DNA from: Streptomyces puniciscabiei
GTDB lineage: Bacteria; Actinomycetota; Actinomycetes; Streptomycetales; Streptomycetaceae
NCBI RefSeq assembly: GCF_006715785.1
Contig: NZ_VFNX01000002.1
Location: forward strand, 806,001-870,000
Length of the DNA: 64,000 bases
Reading direction: 5' to 3'
In this document: piece by piece, positions 42,327 to 50,736 of the stretch
How positions within the stretch are numbered: position 1 is the first letter of the stretch
Layout of the letters: each line of letters starts with the position of its first letter
Position numbers and translations under genes: made by a program
Notes under the pieces: generated by a model
Database searches by the model: none
What the model was told of the DNA's origin: nothing
Seen by the model: only the letters and a program-made list of their open reading frames with translations

Positions 42327-43205
42327 TTGACCACTGCCCCCGTTGACCGGACCACGCCCGTTCCGGTCCCGGCCCAGTCCACCTACCAGAGCCGGGTCGC
42401 GGACTACTGGAACGCCGAGGAGAACCCGGTCAACCTCGAACTCGGCAAGATCGACGACTTGTACCACCATCACTACGGCATCGGGGCGGCCGACTGCTCG
42501 GTGCTCGACGAGCCCGATCCGGCCCTGCGCCGGGACCGCCTCACCGCCGAACTGCACCGACTGGAGCACGCACAGGCCGAGTTGCTCGCCTCGCACCTCG
42601 GTCCCCTGACCCCCGCCGACCGTGTCTTCGACGCGGGCTGCGGCCGGGGCGGCGGCAGTGTCGTGGCACATCTGCGCTACGGCTGCCACGCCGACGGCGT
42701 CACCATCTCCGCCAAACAGGCCGGGTTCGCGAACGAGCAGGCGCGGGCGCGGGGCATCGACGACAAGGTGCGCTACCACCACCGCAACATGCTCGACACC
42801 GGCCTCGAGACCGGCGTGTACGCGGCGTCCTGGAACAACGAGTCCACGATGTACGTCGAGCTGGACCTGCTGTTCGCCGAGCACGCCCGGCTGCTGCGCC
42901 GCGGCGGACGCTATGTGGTGATCACCGGCTGCTACAACGACACCTACGGGCAGGCCTCGCGCGAGGTGTCGCTGATCAACGCCCACTACATCTGCGACAT
43001 CCACCCGCGCTCGGAGTACTTCAGGGCGATGGCACGCAACCGCCTGGTGCCGGTGCACGTCGAGGATCTGACCGAGGCGACGATCCCCTACTGGGAACTG
43101 CGCAGGGAGGCGGGCCATCTGGTCACGGGCATCGAGGACACGTTCCTGGACGCCTACCGCAACGGCAGCTTCCAGTACCTGCTGATCGCGGCCGACCGGG
43201 TCTGA
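42327..43205 (+). CDS. Geranyl diphosphate 2-C-methyltransferase
   Basis: A 292-residue SAM-dependent methyltransferase making 2-methylgeranyl diphosphate, the substrate of the upstream cyclase. Motif I FDAGCGRGGGSVVAH, the family-specific LYHHHYGIG, SWNNESTMYVELDLLF and FQYLLIAADRV at the C-terminus match GPP methyltransferases closely. The TTG start (LTTAPVDRTT) is favoured: GAGGAG lies six bases before it and the resulting length equals known homologues; an in-frame ATG at 42306 has no ribosome-binding site. Third gene of the encapsulin operon, 48 bases after the cyclase. Confidence 0.93.
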   Translation: MTTAPVDRTTPVPVPAQSTYQSRVADYWNAEENPVNLELGKIDDLYHHHYGIGAADCSVLDEPDPALRRDRLTAELHRLEHAQAELLASHLGPLTPADRVFDAGCGRGGGSVVAHLRYGCHADGVTISAKQAGFANEQARARGIDDKVRYHHRNMLDTGLETGVYAASWNNESTMYVELDLLFAEHARLLRRGGRYVVITGCYNDTYGQASREVSLINAHYICDIHPRSEYFRAMARNRLVPVHVEDLTEATIPYWELRREAGHLVTGIEDTFLDAYRNGSFQYLLIAADRV

Positions 43206-43274
43206 GGCCCGCAAGGGCGCCACGGGGGAAATTCCGTGGACGGCGAGGGCGCCGAGGCGCTGGGATGGGCCGTG

Positions 43275-44183
43275 ATGAGCGCCCACGACAGCCAGAGTCC
43301 GCCGAGGATGCACGCGGACGAACTCGACCTCGACGCCCCGCTGGTCCAGCGCCTGATCGCCCGCCGGTTCCCGGAGTGGGCCGCGCTGCCGGTACGCCGG
43401 CTGGCCTCCTCCGGGACCGAGAACGCCATGTTCCGGCTGGGCACCGACCTGCTGGTACGGCTGCCCCGGCGGCCCGGCGCCGTACCGGACGTGAGGCGGG
43501 AACAGCGCTGGCTGCCCCGGCTCGGGCCGCTGCTGCCGTTCGCCGTGCCCGAACCGGTGGGCACCGGCGAGCCGGACGAGGGCTACCCGTGGCCCTGGTC
43601 GGTCCACCGCTGGCTTCCAGGGCGCAATCCGGTGACCGGTGCCGTGCGGGAGCCGGAGCGGCTCGCCGAGGACCTCGCGGGGTTCGTGCGGGCGCTGCGC
43701 GGGATCGACCCGCAGGACGGACCGCCCGGTTACCGGGGCGGCCCGCTGCGGGGCCGGGACGAGCCCACCCGCGCGGCGGTCGCCGAGCTGGGCGCTCGGG
43801 TCGACCGTGGCGCGGTCACGGCGCTGTGGGAGGAGTCCCTGCGCGAGCCGGAGCACGCGGGGCCGCCGGTGTGGGCGCACGGCGACCTCTCCCCCGGGAA
43901 CGTACTGGTCGACGAAGGACGGCTGAGCGCCGTCATCGACTTCGGCTGCGCGGGAGTGGGTGATCCGGCCGTGGATCTGATCGTGGCCTGGAACCTGCTT
44001 CCCGCGTCCGTCCGGGACGCCTTCCGCAAGGCCGTCGGCGCCGACGACGCCCAGTGGGCGCGGGGGCGGGGCTGGGCGCTGTCGATCTCACTGATCCAGC
44101 TGCCGTACTACTGGCACACCAACCCGGCGCTGGCGGAGAACTCCCGGCATGTGATCACCGAGATCCTCGCCGAGGCCGGGTGA
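43275..44183 (+). CDS. Aminoglycoside-phosphotransferase-fold kinase
   Basis: A 302-residue protein of the APH/choline kinase-like family. The catalytic loop is WAHGDLSPGNVLVD and the metal-binding segment AVIDFGCAGVGDP; upstream SSGTENAMFRLGTDLLVRLP is the nucleotide lobe. Many such Streptomyces proteins are annotated as aminoglycoside phosphotransferases but act on unknown small molecules. ATG at 43275 (MSAHDSQSP) is preferred; a GTG three bases earlier and one at 43236 are also in frame. It follows the methyltransferase after 69 bases and may be outside that operon. Confidence 0.85.
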   Translation: MSAHDSQSPPRMHADELDLDAPLVQRLIARRFPEWAALPVRRLASSGTENAMFRLGTDLLVRLPRRPGAVPDVRREQRWLPRLGPLLPFAVPEPVGTGEPDEGYPWPWSVHRWLPGRNPVTGAVREPERLAEDLAGFVRALRGIDPQDGPPGYRGGPLRGRDEPTRAAVAELGARVDRGAVTALWEESLREPEHAGPPVWAHGDLSPGNVLVDEGRLSAVIDFGCAGVGDPAVDLIVAWNLLPASVRDAFRKAVGADDAQWARGRGWALSISLIQLPYYWHTNPALAENSRHVITEILAEAG

Positions 44184-44204
44184 CGGCCGGCGGACCCAGG
44201 TCCG

Positions 44205-44687
44205 CTACTCCCCCGCGTACGCCTTCTCCAGTGCGGCGACGTCCAGCTTGCCCATGGCCATCATCGCCTTCATGGTGCGGGCCGCCTTCTCCTGGTCGGG
44301 GTCGCCGAGCAGGTCCGGCATCCGGTCGTAGACGACCTGCCAGGAGACGCCGTACCTGTCCTTGAGCCAGCCGCAGGGGCCGCCCTCGCCGCCGTCCTCG
44401 GTGAGCCTGGTCCAGTAGTAGTCGATCTCCTCCTGGTCGGCACACATGATCTGGAAGGAGATCGCCTCGTTGAACGTGAACTGGGGGCCGCCGTTGAGTG
44501 CGACGAACTTCTGGCCGTTGGCCGTGAACTCGACGACCAGCACGGAGCCGGCCGGGCCGGGACCGGCCTCGGTGTAGCGGCCGACGCGACCGATGGCGGA
44601 GTTCTTGAAGATCGACACGTAGTACTGCGCGGCCTCCTCGGCCTGGCCGTCGAACCAGAGACAGGTGATGAATCCGTCGGTGGTCAT
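44205..44687 (-). CDS. PhnB-like VOC superfamily protein
   Basis: A 160-residue protein of the PhnB/3-demethylubiquinone-9 methyltransferase-like group of the VOC fold: GFITCLWFDGQAEEAAQYY at the start, FVALNGGPQFTFNEAISFQI, EIDYYWTRLTEDGGEGGPCG, and WLKDRYGVSWQVV. These are dimeric proteins of unknown role despite the methyltransferase name. A textbook AGGAGGTG lies before the ATG. Convergent with the APH-like gene and divergent from the sigma factor gene. Confidence 0.88.
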   Translation of the reverse strand: MTTDGFITCLWFDGQAEEAAQYYVSIFKNSAIGRVGRYTEAGPGPAGSVLVVEFTANGQKFVALNGGPQFTFNEAISFQIMCADQEEIDYYWTRLTEDGGEGGPCGWLKDRYGVSWQVVYDRMPDLLGDPDQEKAARTMKAMMAMGKLDVAALEKAYAGE

Positions 44688-44788
44688 GAGCACCTCCTGA
44701 GCGGGGAACGCGGTCGTGAATGTGGACCGATCCTCGCGGCGAAACTCATCGGCCGGAACGCGAATGGCGGGATCCGGCGCCGACGCAT

Positions 44789-44813
44789 GCATGCGTGGCG
44801 TGACCGGGGGTAC
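44789..44813 (+). promoter_or_regulatory. Candidate SigB-type promoter, distal
   Basis: GCAT (44789-44792), 15 bases, then GGGTAC (44808-44813). This fits the GNNT-N14-16-GGGTAC pattern known for SigB-group sigma factors of Streptomyces. It is about 105 bases upstream of the sigma factor gene. The GNNT element is weakly informative, so this site is less certain than the proximal one. Confidence 0.45.
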
Positions 44814-44840
44814 CCGGCCGGTGAGCGCATCCGTCGGGAC

Positions 44841-44865
44841 GTATGAAACACCAGATTTCGGGTAC
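44841..44865 (+). promoter_or_regulatory. Candidate SigB-type promoter, proximal
   Basis: GTAT (44841-44844), 15 bases, then GGGTAC (44860-44865), in a locally AT-rich stretch 53 bases before the GTG of a SigB/F/G-type sigma factor gene. It matches the SigB-group consensus and suggests autoregulation or control by a paralogue. Confidence 0.6.
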
Positions 44866-44917
44866 AAACCGGCGCACAGTCCAAAAAGGATGAACAGCCA
44901 CCGAGGCGGACACAAAC

Positions 44918-45823
44918 GTGACTTTCGTGGGAGAGGCAATGAACACCGCCGGGATCCGGTCGGAAGCAGAGGTCGCCGAGAGCACCGAGCAGGACAGGAC
45001 GGGCGAGGAATCTGTATCACTGCCTGGCATCGCGGACCCGACGTCCGTCGCGCCGCGTGACGCACGGGAGCTGTCCCGCCAGTTCTTCCGCCGGCTGGCC
45101 GAGCTGGAAGAGGGCACGCACGAGTACCAGTACGCGCGCAACACCCTCATCGAGATGAACATGTCGCTGGTGCGGTTCGCGGCCGGACGGTTCCGGGGCC
45201 GCGGCGACGACATGGAGGACATCGTCCAGACCGGCATGATCGGCCTGATCAAGGCCATCGACCGGTTCGAGCTGGCCCGCGAGGTGGAGTTCACCTCCTT
45301 CGCGCTGCCGTACATCGTCGGTGAGATCAAGCGGTTCTTCCGGGACACGACGTGGGCGGTGCACGTGCCGCGCCGGCTCCAGGAGCTGCGGGTGGAGCTG
45401 GCCAAGGCGCGCGAGGAGCTGTCCAGCCGGCTGGACCGGGATCCGACGGTGGCCGAGCTGGCGACCCTGATGAACCTCTCCGAGGACGAGGTGGTCGAGG
45501 CCCAGCTCGCCTCCAACGGGTACAACTCCTCTTCCCTGGACGCCGCGCTCACCAGCGGCGGGACGGAGGACGGCGAGGCGGTGCTCGCCGACTTCATCGG
45601 CGTGGAGGAGGAGGGGCTGCGGCTCGTGGAGGACTTCCACGCGCTCGCCCCGCTGATGGCGGAGCTCAGCGACCGGGACCGGCAGATCATCCACCTGCGG
45701 TTCGTCGAGGAGGCCACCCAGGCGGAGATCGGGGCACGGCTCGGCTGCTCCCAGATGCATGTGTCCCGGCTGATCAAGCGGATCATCAGCCGGCTGCGCC
45801 AGGGGATGCTCGTCGACGCCTGA
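44918..45823 (+). CDS. SigB/SigF/SigG-family RNA polymerase sigma factor
   Basis: A 301-residue alternative sigma factor with regions 2, 3 and 4: region 2 DMEDIVQTGMIGLIKAIDRF and FTSFALPYIVGEIKRFFRD, region 3 VPRRLQELRVELAKAREEL with LDRDPTVAELATLM, and region 4 LSDRDRQIIHLRFVEEATQAE then CSQMHVSRLIKRI. This is the stress/differentiation group of Streptomyces. GTG at 44918 has GAGGCGG about eight bases upstream; ATG at 44939 with GGGAG is an alternative. Two GGGTAC promoters precede it. An RsbW-like ATPase is encoded convergently just downstream and may be its anti-sigma partner. Confidence 0.92.
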   Translation: MTFVGEAMNTAGIRSEAEVAESTEQDRTGEESVSLPGIADPTSVAPRDARELSRQFFRRLAELEEGTHEYQYARNTLIEMNMSLVRFAAGRFRGRGDDMEDIVQTGMIGLIKAIDRFELAREVEFTSFALPYIVGEIKRFFRDTTWAVHVPRRLQELRVELAKAREELSSRLDRDPTVAELATLMNLSEDEVVEAQLASNGYNSSSLDAALTSGGTEDGEAVLADFIGVEEEGLRLVEDFHALAPLMAELSDRDRQIIHLRFVEEATQAEIGARLGCSQMHVSRLIKRIISRLRQGMLVDA

Positions 45824-45847
45824 GCCTTCAGCGCCTGAGCCTTCAGC
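45818..45847. repeat. 15-bp perfect tandem duplication at the sigma gene stop
   Basis: GCCTGAGCCTTCAGC occurs twice without spacer (45818-45832, 45833-45847). The first copy contains the TGA stop of the sigma factor gene. It looks like recent replication slippage and has no clear function. Confidence 0.85.
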
Positions 45848-45856
45848 ATCCAGCGT

Positions 45857-46309
45857 TCAGCGGCTCAGCTCGAAGCGGGCACGCACCCGCTTGCCCACGG
45901 GCACACGCTCCGCCGTGACCTCCGAGGCCAGGGCGTGCACGATCTCCATGCCGTGCCGTCCGACACGTTCGGGGTTCTTGGGGAAGCGGCGGGGCAGGGC
46001 GGAACTGCTGTCGTAGACGCTCACCGTGACGGCGTTGTCCGTGCCTTCCAGTTCCAGGATGTACGGGCCGTTGCTGTGCTGGTCGGCGTTGGTGACGAGT
46101 TCACTGACGACGAGGAGCAGCTCGCCGTCGGCGCGGCGGTCGGCGGTGGCGCACCACTCGGTGCGCAGCTGCTCCAGGAAGTGGGCGGCGAAGGCGCGCG
46201 CCTCGGCGATGCAACCGGGTTCACCGGTGTAGTGCGCCGCGCGCCGCAGCGGCTCCACGGGTACGTCGAAACCAGTCGGTATCACTGTCCCGCCCAGGTG
46301 CTTGGTCAT
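45857..46309 (-). CDS. RsbW/SpoIIAB-like ATP-binding regulator
   Basis: A 150-residue GHKL/HATPase_c protein: N-box LLLVVSELVTNADQHS, G-box region ERVGRHGMEIVHALASEV and a C-terminal strand VRARFELSR. Streptomyces have dozens of these; some are anti-sigma kinases for SigB-type factors and others regulate differentiation. It is convergent with a SigB-type sigma gene 33 bases away, which makes it a reasonable but unproven partner. No anti-anti-sigma (STAS) gene is adjacent. Confidence 0.85.
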   Translation of the reverse strand: MTKHLGGTVIPTGFDVPVEPLRRAAHYTGEPGCIAEARAFAAHFLEQLRTEWCATADRRADGELLLVVSELVTNADQHSNGPYILELEGTDNAVTVSVYDSSSALPRRFPKNPERVGRHGMEIVHALASEVTAERVPVGKRVRARFELSR

Positions 46310-46461
46310 GCTGTCTCTCTCGGAAAGCCCGGCCGGGCCGGTCGCCTGTTGCACCTGTCCTCGTACCCCGTGCCGGGCTCCGCAGTCCCCCGGGGCGTTC
46401 GCCGACCGCGCACAGTGGCGATGCTCACGCTGCCCCGGCCGCGACCGCAGGCCGCGCCCGC

Positions 46462-48000
46462 TCACTCCGAAGGCGAGCCCTGCGGCTGCTCCTGAGTGGG
46501 GGTGATGGCCGACTCGCCGGGCGTTGCCGGGGTCGCCGGAGCCGGAGCGGAACTCTCCGAGGGCGGCGCGGCGGAGCCGGCCGTCCGCTGCTCCGACGAC
46601 GACCTCTCGCTCGAGGTCCGGGCCGAGGGAGGGCCCGCGGACGGCGACGACGGCCCGGCGGAGGACCGCTCGGTCGACGGCGCCTGCGACTCGGACGATG
46701 TCGACTCCTGTGACTTCGACTCCGACGGTGTCTTCGACTCGGACGGTGTCTTCGACTCCGGCGACTTCGACTCGGACGACTTCGACCCCGACGGCGAGGA
46801 CGGCGACGACGACTTCGACCCCGACGGTGACGACGGCGAGGAAGAGCGCGAGGACGAAGAGGATGAAGAGGACGGCGACGGAGACGAGGACGTGGACGTG
46901 GACGAGGGTGACGCACTCGACGACGACGGCGAGGAGGACGGGGAGGACTTCGACGGCGACGGTGACGAGCTCGATGAGGACGACGAGGGCGACGCAGTCG
47001 ACGTCGACGGGCTCGGCCGGCCGGACGTGGGCCGGCACGTCGTACCCGGCGGGCACGGATGCTGCGGCGGGTTCCAGGGGTGCGGGAACTTCGGCGGGCT
47101 CGCGTGCTGGTCGTGCCGGCAGTTCTGGTCGCCGCGGTGGCGCTGGATCCAGTTGGCGTGGTGGGGGTCGTAGAGCACGAAGACGTTGACGACCTTCGGT
47201 GCGGGCGTCACCACGACCACCTTGGAGGGCCGGTACGCCGACCACGGGGCGCCCACCAGCTTCGGCGCGCTCTTCTGGGCCACGGGCGGGGTCAACGGGT
47301 TGCCGCAGGCGCAGCGCACCCGGGGCACGCCGTGGCCGTCCACCAGTACGGCGGTGCCGGCCTGGAGCACCGACTGGTAGGTGGTGGGGGCGCCGTTGCG
47401 GTACCCGTGGTTGGTGACCCGGGTGTCGACGCGCAGCTGAACGGGGGTCAGAGAGCGCAGATAGGCGGGTACGCCGGAGGGCTGGACGCCGGCCACGGAG
47501 GCGAACGCCTGCTCCTTGCCCGGGTCGGCCTGCAGGAACTTGATCTGCTTCTCGACGTCGCAGGCGGGCGTGCGGTTGGTGCCGCCGTACAGGCCGGGCG
47601 CCCCGCCCTCGACTCCCTGCACCGCGTTGGCGGTTGCGGAGGGCGCTGCGGAGGTGGAAGGCGGGGGCGGGGCGGCACTCTGCCGCGCGGTGGAGTCCGT
47701 GAACGGGTCCTGGCCGCTGCTGTTCGCGGACTGCAGGAAGACCTCGCCGCCCTTGGCAGAGGATCCGCCACCCGGACGGGTGAAGACCACCGCGAGGACC
47801 ACGGCGGCGACGACCGCGGCGGTGAGGGCCGCCACCCGCGGCACGGACCTCCACCACGGCCCGTGCGGTCCCCTGGCTCCGCCACCGCCTCCCGGCGGCG
47901 GCCCGGACGGCGGTGGTCCGGACGGGGGCCGGGAGGAGCCCGACAGCGGGCCGGAGGGCGGCCCGGTCGGGCGGCCGGAGGACGGAGGTTCGGCGCTCAC
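46462..48000 (-). CDS. DUF6777 membrane-anchored protein with Ser-rich tail
   Basis: A 512-residue protein: Pro/Gly-rich cytoplasmic N-terminus (about 1-50), one membrane helix (ALTAAVVAAVVLAVVFT, about 57-73), an extracytoplasmic DUF6777 domain (about 85-320; GEVFLQSANSSGQDPF, GLYGGTNRTPACDVEKQI, VRCACGNPLTPP), and a low-complexity tail of about 180 residues that is mostly Ser, Pro, Glu and Lys (KSSESKSPESKTPSES). The domain contains a few cysteines that could form disulfides. Function is unknown. The tail could span the cell wall or be glycosylated. GTG at 48000 is preferred; a GTG six bases upstream is possible. Confidence 0.75.
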   Translation of the reverse strand: MSAEPPSSGRPTGPPSGPLSGSSRPPSGPPPSGPPPGGGGGARGPHGPWWRSVPRVAALTAAVVAAVVLAVVFTRPGGGSSAKGGEVFLQSANSSGQDPFTDSTARQSAAPPPPSTSAAPSATANAVQGVEGGAPGLYGGTNRTPACDVEKQIKFLQADPGKEQAFASVAGVQPSGVPAYLRSLTPVQLRVDTRVTNHGYRNGAPTTYQSVLQAGTAVLVDGHGVPRVRCACGNPLTPPVAQKSAPKLVGAPWSAYRPSKVVVVTPAPKVVNVFVLYDPHHANWIQRHRGDQNCRHDQHASPPKFPHPWNPPQHPCPPGTTCRPTSGRPSPSTSTASPSSSSSSSSPSPSKSSPSSSPSSSSASPSSTSTSSSPSPSSSSSSSSRSSSPSSPSGSKSSSPSSPSGSKSSESKSPESKTPSESKTPSESKSQESTSSESQAPSTERSSAGPSSPSAGPPSARTSSERSSSEQRTAGSAAPPSESSAPAPATPATPGESAITPTQEQPQGSPSE

Positions 48001-48192
48001 GAGCACTTCTTCCCGTCGCGATCGTCGCGGTACGCGGTGCGACGCGCGGTGCGATACGCGGCTTTTCTCAGTCAAGTACCGTTTGGTGCATTTGGCTGCA
48101 CATTGATCCCATTGTGTGTCGCAGGGAGGTGACGCTCGCAAGCCGACGCGAACGGCCCACCCGGGGGGCGGGGTGCCCGGCCGCTGCATAGC

Positions 48193-49470
48193 GTGTCAAC
48201 CGTGAGCGTTCCGACCGTGTCCCCGCGGCCCGCCGCCCGTCATGGCTGGGCGCAGGCCGTGGCCGCGGTGCTGACCGGGCTGGCCGTCATGGTGCTGGTG
48301 GCGGCGCTGGGGCTGTGGGCGGCCGGAGCGGGTGACCTGCCGGACGGCGCCTTCCCACGAGTGGTGGCCGCGACCCTGGTCACGGCGGTCGGCGGCAGCG
48401 TGGAACTCTCCGGCAACGCGGGCGCGCTGGCGCAGACCCAGGCCGGGATCACCGTGATCCCGCTGTCGGTGACCCTGGTCGGCGCGCTGGCGATCGGCGG
48501 GGGATTCCTGCGCCCGCTGCGGCACCGGGCGGTCGCCTCGGCCCGTGAACTGGCCGGCTGGGCCGCCCGGATCGCAGCGCTGTGGCTGCTCTCGCTGATC
48601 GGCCTGGCCCTCGGCGCCCGGCAGACCTTCGCCGTCGACGTGGGCAGCGGCACGCTCAGCGACCTGACCGGCCTGTTCGACGTCACGCCCCGGGTCGGTT
48701 TCACCACGGACGTGCCGCTGACGGTGCTGTTCGGCCTGCTGTGGCTGGCCGGGGTGCTGGTGCTGGCGCTGCTGGTCGCGCGCGGGGCGCCGGTGCCGGG
48801 GCGGCTGCTGCGGTTCCAGGAGTCGGTGCGCCCGGCGGCGCACGCGATGGTGGTGCTGCTCCTCGCGTACGTCGTCGTCGGCCTGGTCATCGCGCTGATC
48901 ACGGCGGCCACTCGCGATCACGCTCCGGCGACCTTCGCGCTGATCCTGCTCGGCCTGCCCAATCTGGCCTGGCTGGCCCTCACCATCGGCCTCGGGGCGA
49001 CCTGGAACGGCCGCGTGGACGGTCCGTTCGGCCTGCCCGTCCCGCACGTCCTGGACGCGATCCTGCGCACCCCGGACGTCTCCGCGCTGAACCTCGGCTC
49101 GCTCACCGACTACGACGGCCGGTGGTGGTGGCTGGTGGCCGTCGACGCGATCCTGCTGCTGGGTGTGGCCTTCCAGATGGCCGCTAGCTCACCGGCCCGG
49201 GTCCGCCTGTGGCAGCACGCCGTACACCTGGCCGTGGCGCTGGCGCTGGCGGTGCTGATGATCTGCCTGGTCGGCCGTGTCTCGGCGCACTACGGACTCT
49301 CCCTGCTCGGCATCGGCAACCTGGGGGGCGGGCTGTCCGGCGAGCTGTTCCTCAGGCCCGAGCTGTGGCGGGCGGTGGGCCTGGGGGCGCTGTGGGGACT
49401 GGTCGCCGGGTTCCTGGGCGGCCTGCTGGCCCGGCGGGTCCACCGGCGGGGCGAGGTGAGCGGGCCCTGA
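48193..49470 (+). CDS. Streptophobe family membrane protein
   Basis: A 425-residue multi-pass protein of the streptophobe family, a hydrophobic family found mainly in Streptomyces and of unknown role. About ten hydrophobic segments are visible, starting AVAAVLTGLAVMVLVAALGLW and ending GALWGLVAGFLGGLLARR; conserved family features include AGITVIPLSVTLVGALAIGGGF and LLGLPNLAWLALTIGLGATW. The GTG start gives MSTVSVPTVSPRP. Its last residues and stop are part of a 258-bp tandem duplication shared with the convergent kinase gene. Confidence 0.83.
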   Translation: MSTVSVPTVSPRPAARHGWAQAVAAVLTGLAVMVLVAALGLWAAGAGDLPDGAFPRVVAATLVTAVGGSVELSGNAGALAQTQAGITVIPLSVTLVGALAIGGGFLRPLRHRAVASARELAGWAARIAALWLLSLIGLALGARQTFAVDVGSGTLSDLTGLFDVTPRVGFTTDVPLTVLFGLLWLAGVLVLALLVARGAPVPGRLLRFQESVRPAAHAMVVLLLAYVVVGLVIALITAATRDHAPATFALILLGLPNLAWLALTIGLGATWNGRVDGPFGLPVPHVLDAILRTPDVSALNLGSLTDYDGRWWWLVAVDAILLLGVAFQMAASSPARVRLWQHAVHLAVALALAVLMICLVGRVSAHYGLSLLGIGNLGGGLSGELFLRPELWRAVGLGALWGLVAGFLGGLLARRVHRRGEVSGP

Positions 49471-49951
49471 GCGGTCTCACGACGTCGCCCCGGACCGGTA
49501 CACCGGGTCCGCCCAGTGCGGGGGGCTCGGCGGCCCGCTCACCTCGTGGTCCGTCTCCGTGTCGGGCCCCGGCGCCGGACGGGCATCGGCCGGGCCGGCG
49601 CCGGAATCCAGGGTGGCACGCAGGGCGGCGACGAAGGCGAGACAGGTGTCGTGGCGGGCGTCGGGGCTCTTGGCCAGTGCCTTGGCGAAGACCGGGTCCA
49701 CCGGCGGGGCGAGGTGAGCGGGCCCTGAGCGGTCTCACGACGTCGCCCCGGACCGGTACACCGGGTCCGCCCAGTGCGGGGGGCTCGGCGGCCCGCTCAC
49801 CTCGTGGTCCGTCTCCGTGTCGGGCCCCGGCGCCGGACGGGCATCGGCCGGGCCGGCGCCGGAATCCAGGGTGGCGCGCAGGGCGGCGACGAAGGCGAGA
49901 CAGGTGTCGTGGCGGGCGTCGGGGCTCTTGGCCAGTGCCTTGGCGAAGACC
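49436..49951. repeat. 258-bp tandem duplication covering two gene ends
   Basis: The segment starting near 49436 recurs with an offset of 258 bases (for example GCGAGGTGAGCGGGCCCTGA at 49451 and again at 49709). Only one substitution is evident (GGTGGCACGC versus GGTGGCGCGC). Each copy includes the end of the streptophobe gene and the last 70-odd codons of the convergent kinase gene; the spare copy at 49477-49701 encodes an orphan kinase tail. The junction lies in CGGGTCCACC, a motif also present at both parental edges, pointing to microhomology-mediated duplication. Both functional genes remain intact. Confidence 0.9.
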
Positions 49952-50736
49952 GGGTCCACCGCGGGGTCGAGGCCGGGGCAGGCCTCGCTCGGTGCGGGCG
50001 GATCGTCGTACTGGTGGGCCCAGAGCAGGGCCATGTCGTCGTCGCGGAGGAACGGCGGGCGGCCGGCGAGGGCCTCGTAGACGACGCAGGCCAGGCCGTA
50101 GACGTCGCAGCGGCCGTCGACCGGGCGGCCGGAGATCTGCTCCGGTGCCACGTAGTCGAGGGTGCCGACGAACTGGCCGACGCTGGTGAAGCCGGTCAGC
50201 GACAGCGACTTCTTGGTCAGCCCGAAGTCGGTCAGGTACACGTGCTCGGGGTGGTCGGTGTCGATGCCCTCGGCGACCAGGATGTTGCCGGGCTTGACGT
50301 CCCGGTGCACCAGGCCGTGCTCGTGGGCGGCGTCGAGGGCGGAGGCCACCTGCGCGGCGATCCGCACGGCGTCGGGCAACGGCAGCGGTCCGCGCAGGTC
50401 GAGCAGACGGCGCAGATCGCTGCCGGAGACGTACCGCATGGCGATGAAGAGCACCCCGTCGGTCTCGCCTGCCTCGAAGACCGGCACGATGTGCGGGTGG
50501 TCGATCGCCGCGGCCACCTGGGACTCATGGGTGAATCGCTTGCGGAAGGTGTCGTTGCGGGCGAGTTCGGGGGCGAGCAGCTTGAGGGCGACGATGCGGT
50601 CCAGGCGCAGGTCGCGGGCGCGGTAGACGACGGCCATGCCGCCGCGCCCGATCTCGCTCTCGACGAGGTAGCCCGCGATCCGCCGGCCGATCAGCTCCGA
50701 GGGCCGGCCGGAGAACAGGCTGGTCTCGCGCGCCAT
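49735..50736 (-). CDS. Active-type Ser/Thr protein kinase
   Basis: A 333-residue soluble kinase with a complete Hanks core: GRGGMAVVYRARD P-loop, VALKLL lysine, VHRDVKPGN catalytic loop, YLTDFGLTKK metal loop, GTLDYVAPEQ and DVYGLACVVYEALAGRPPF. No membrane helix; the C-terminus is Pro-rich. Its ATG overlaps the stop of the upstream gene (TGATG). The cluster includes an FHA-domain ABC transporter, a natural reader of Thr phosphorylation, so the kinase probably regulates that transporter. The last part of the gene has been duplicated downstream. Confidence 0.92.
   Translation of the reverse strand: MARETSLFSGRPSELIGRRIAGYLVESEIGRGGMAVVYRARDLRLDRIVALKLLAPELARNDTFRKRFTHESQVAAAIDHPHIVPVFEAGETDGVLFIAMRYVSGSDLRRLLDLRGPLPLPDAVRIAAQVASALDAAHEHGLVHRDVKPGNILVAEGIDTDHPEHVYLTDFGLTKKSLSLTGFTSVGQFVGTLDYVAPEQISGRPVDGRCDVYGLACVVYEALAGRPPFLRDDDMALLWAHQYDDPPAPSEACPGLDPAVDPVFAKALAKSPDARHDTCLAFVAALRATLDSGAGPADARPAPGPDTETDHEVSGPPSPPHWADPVYRSGATS

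Noticed and set aside
46496..47173. A highly acidic Asp/Glu-rich plus-strand protein
   Set aside because: It is the complement of the Ser-rich tail of the DUF6777 protein (Ser codons read antisense as Asp/Glu-rich). No ribosome-binding site and no family.
49477..49701. A separate 74-codon gene
   Set aside because: It is the duplicated 3' end of the Ser/Thr kinase gene; it lacks a start signal and catalytic domain.
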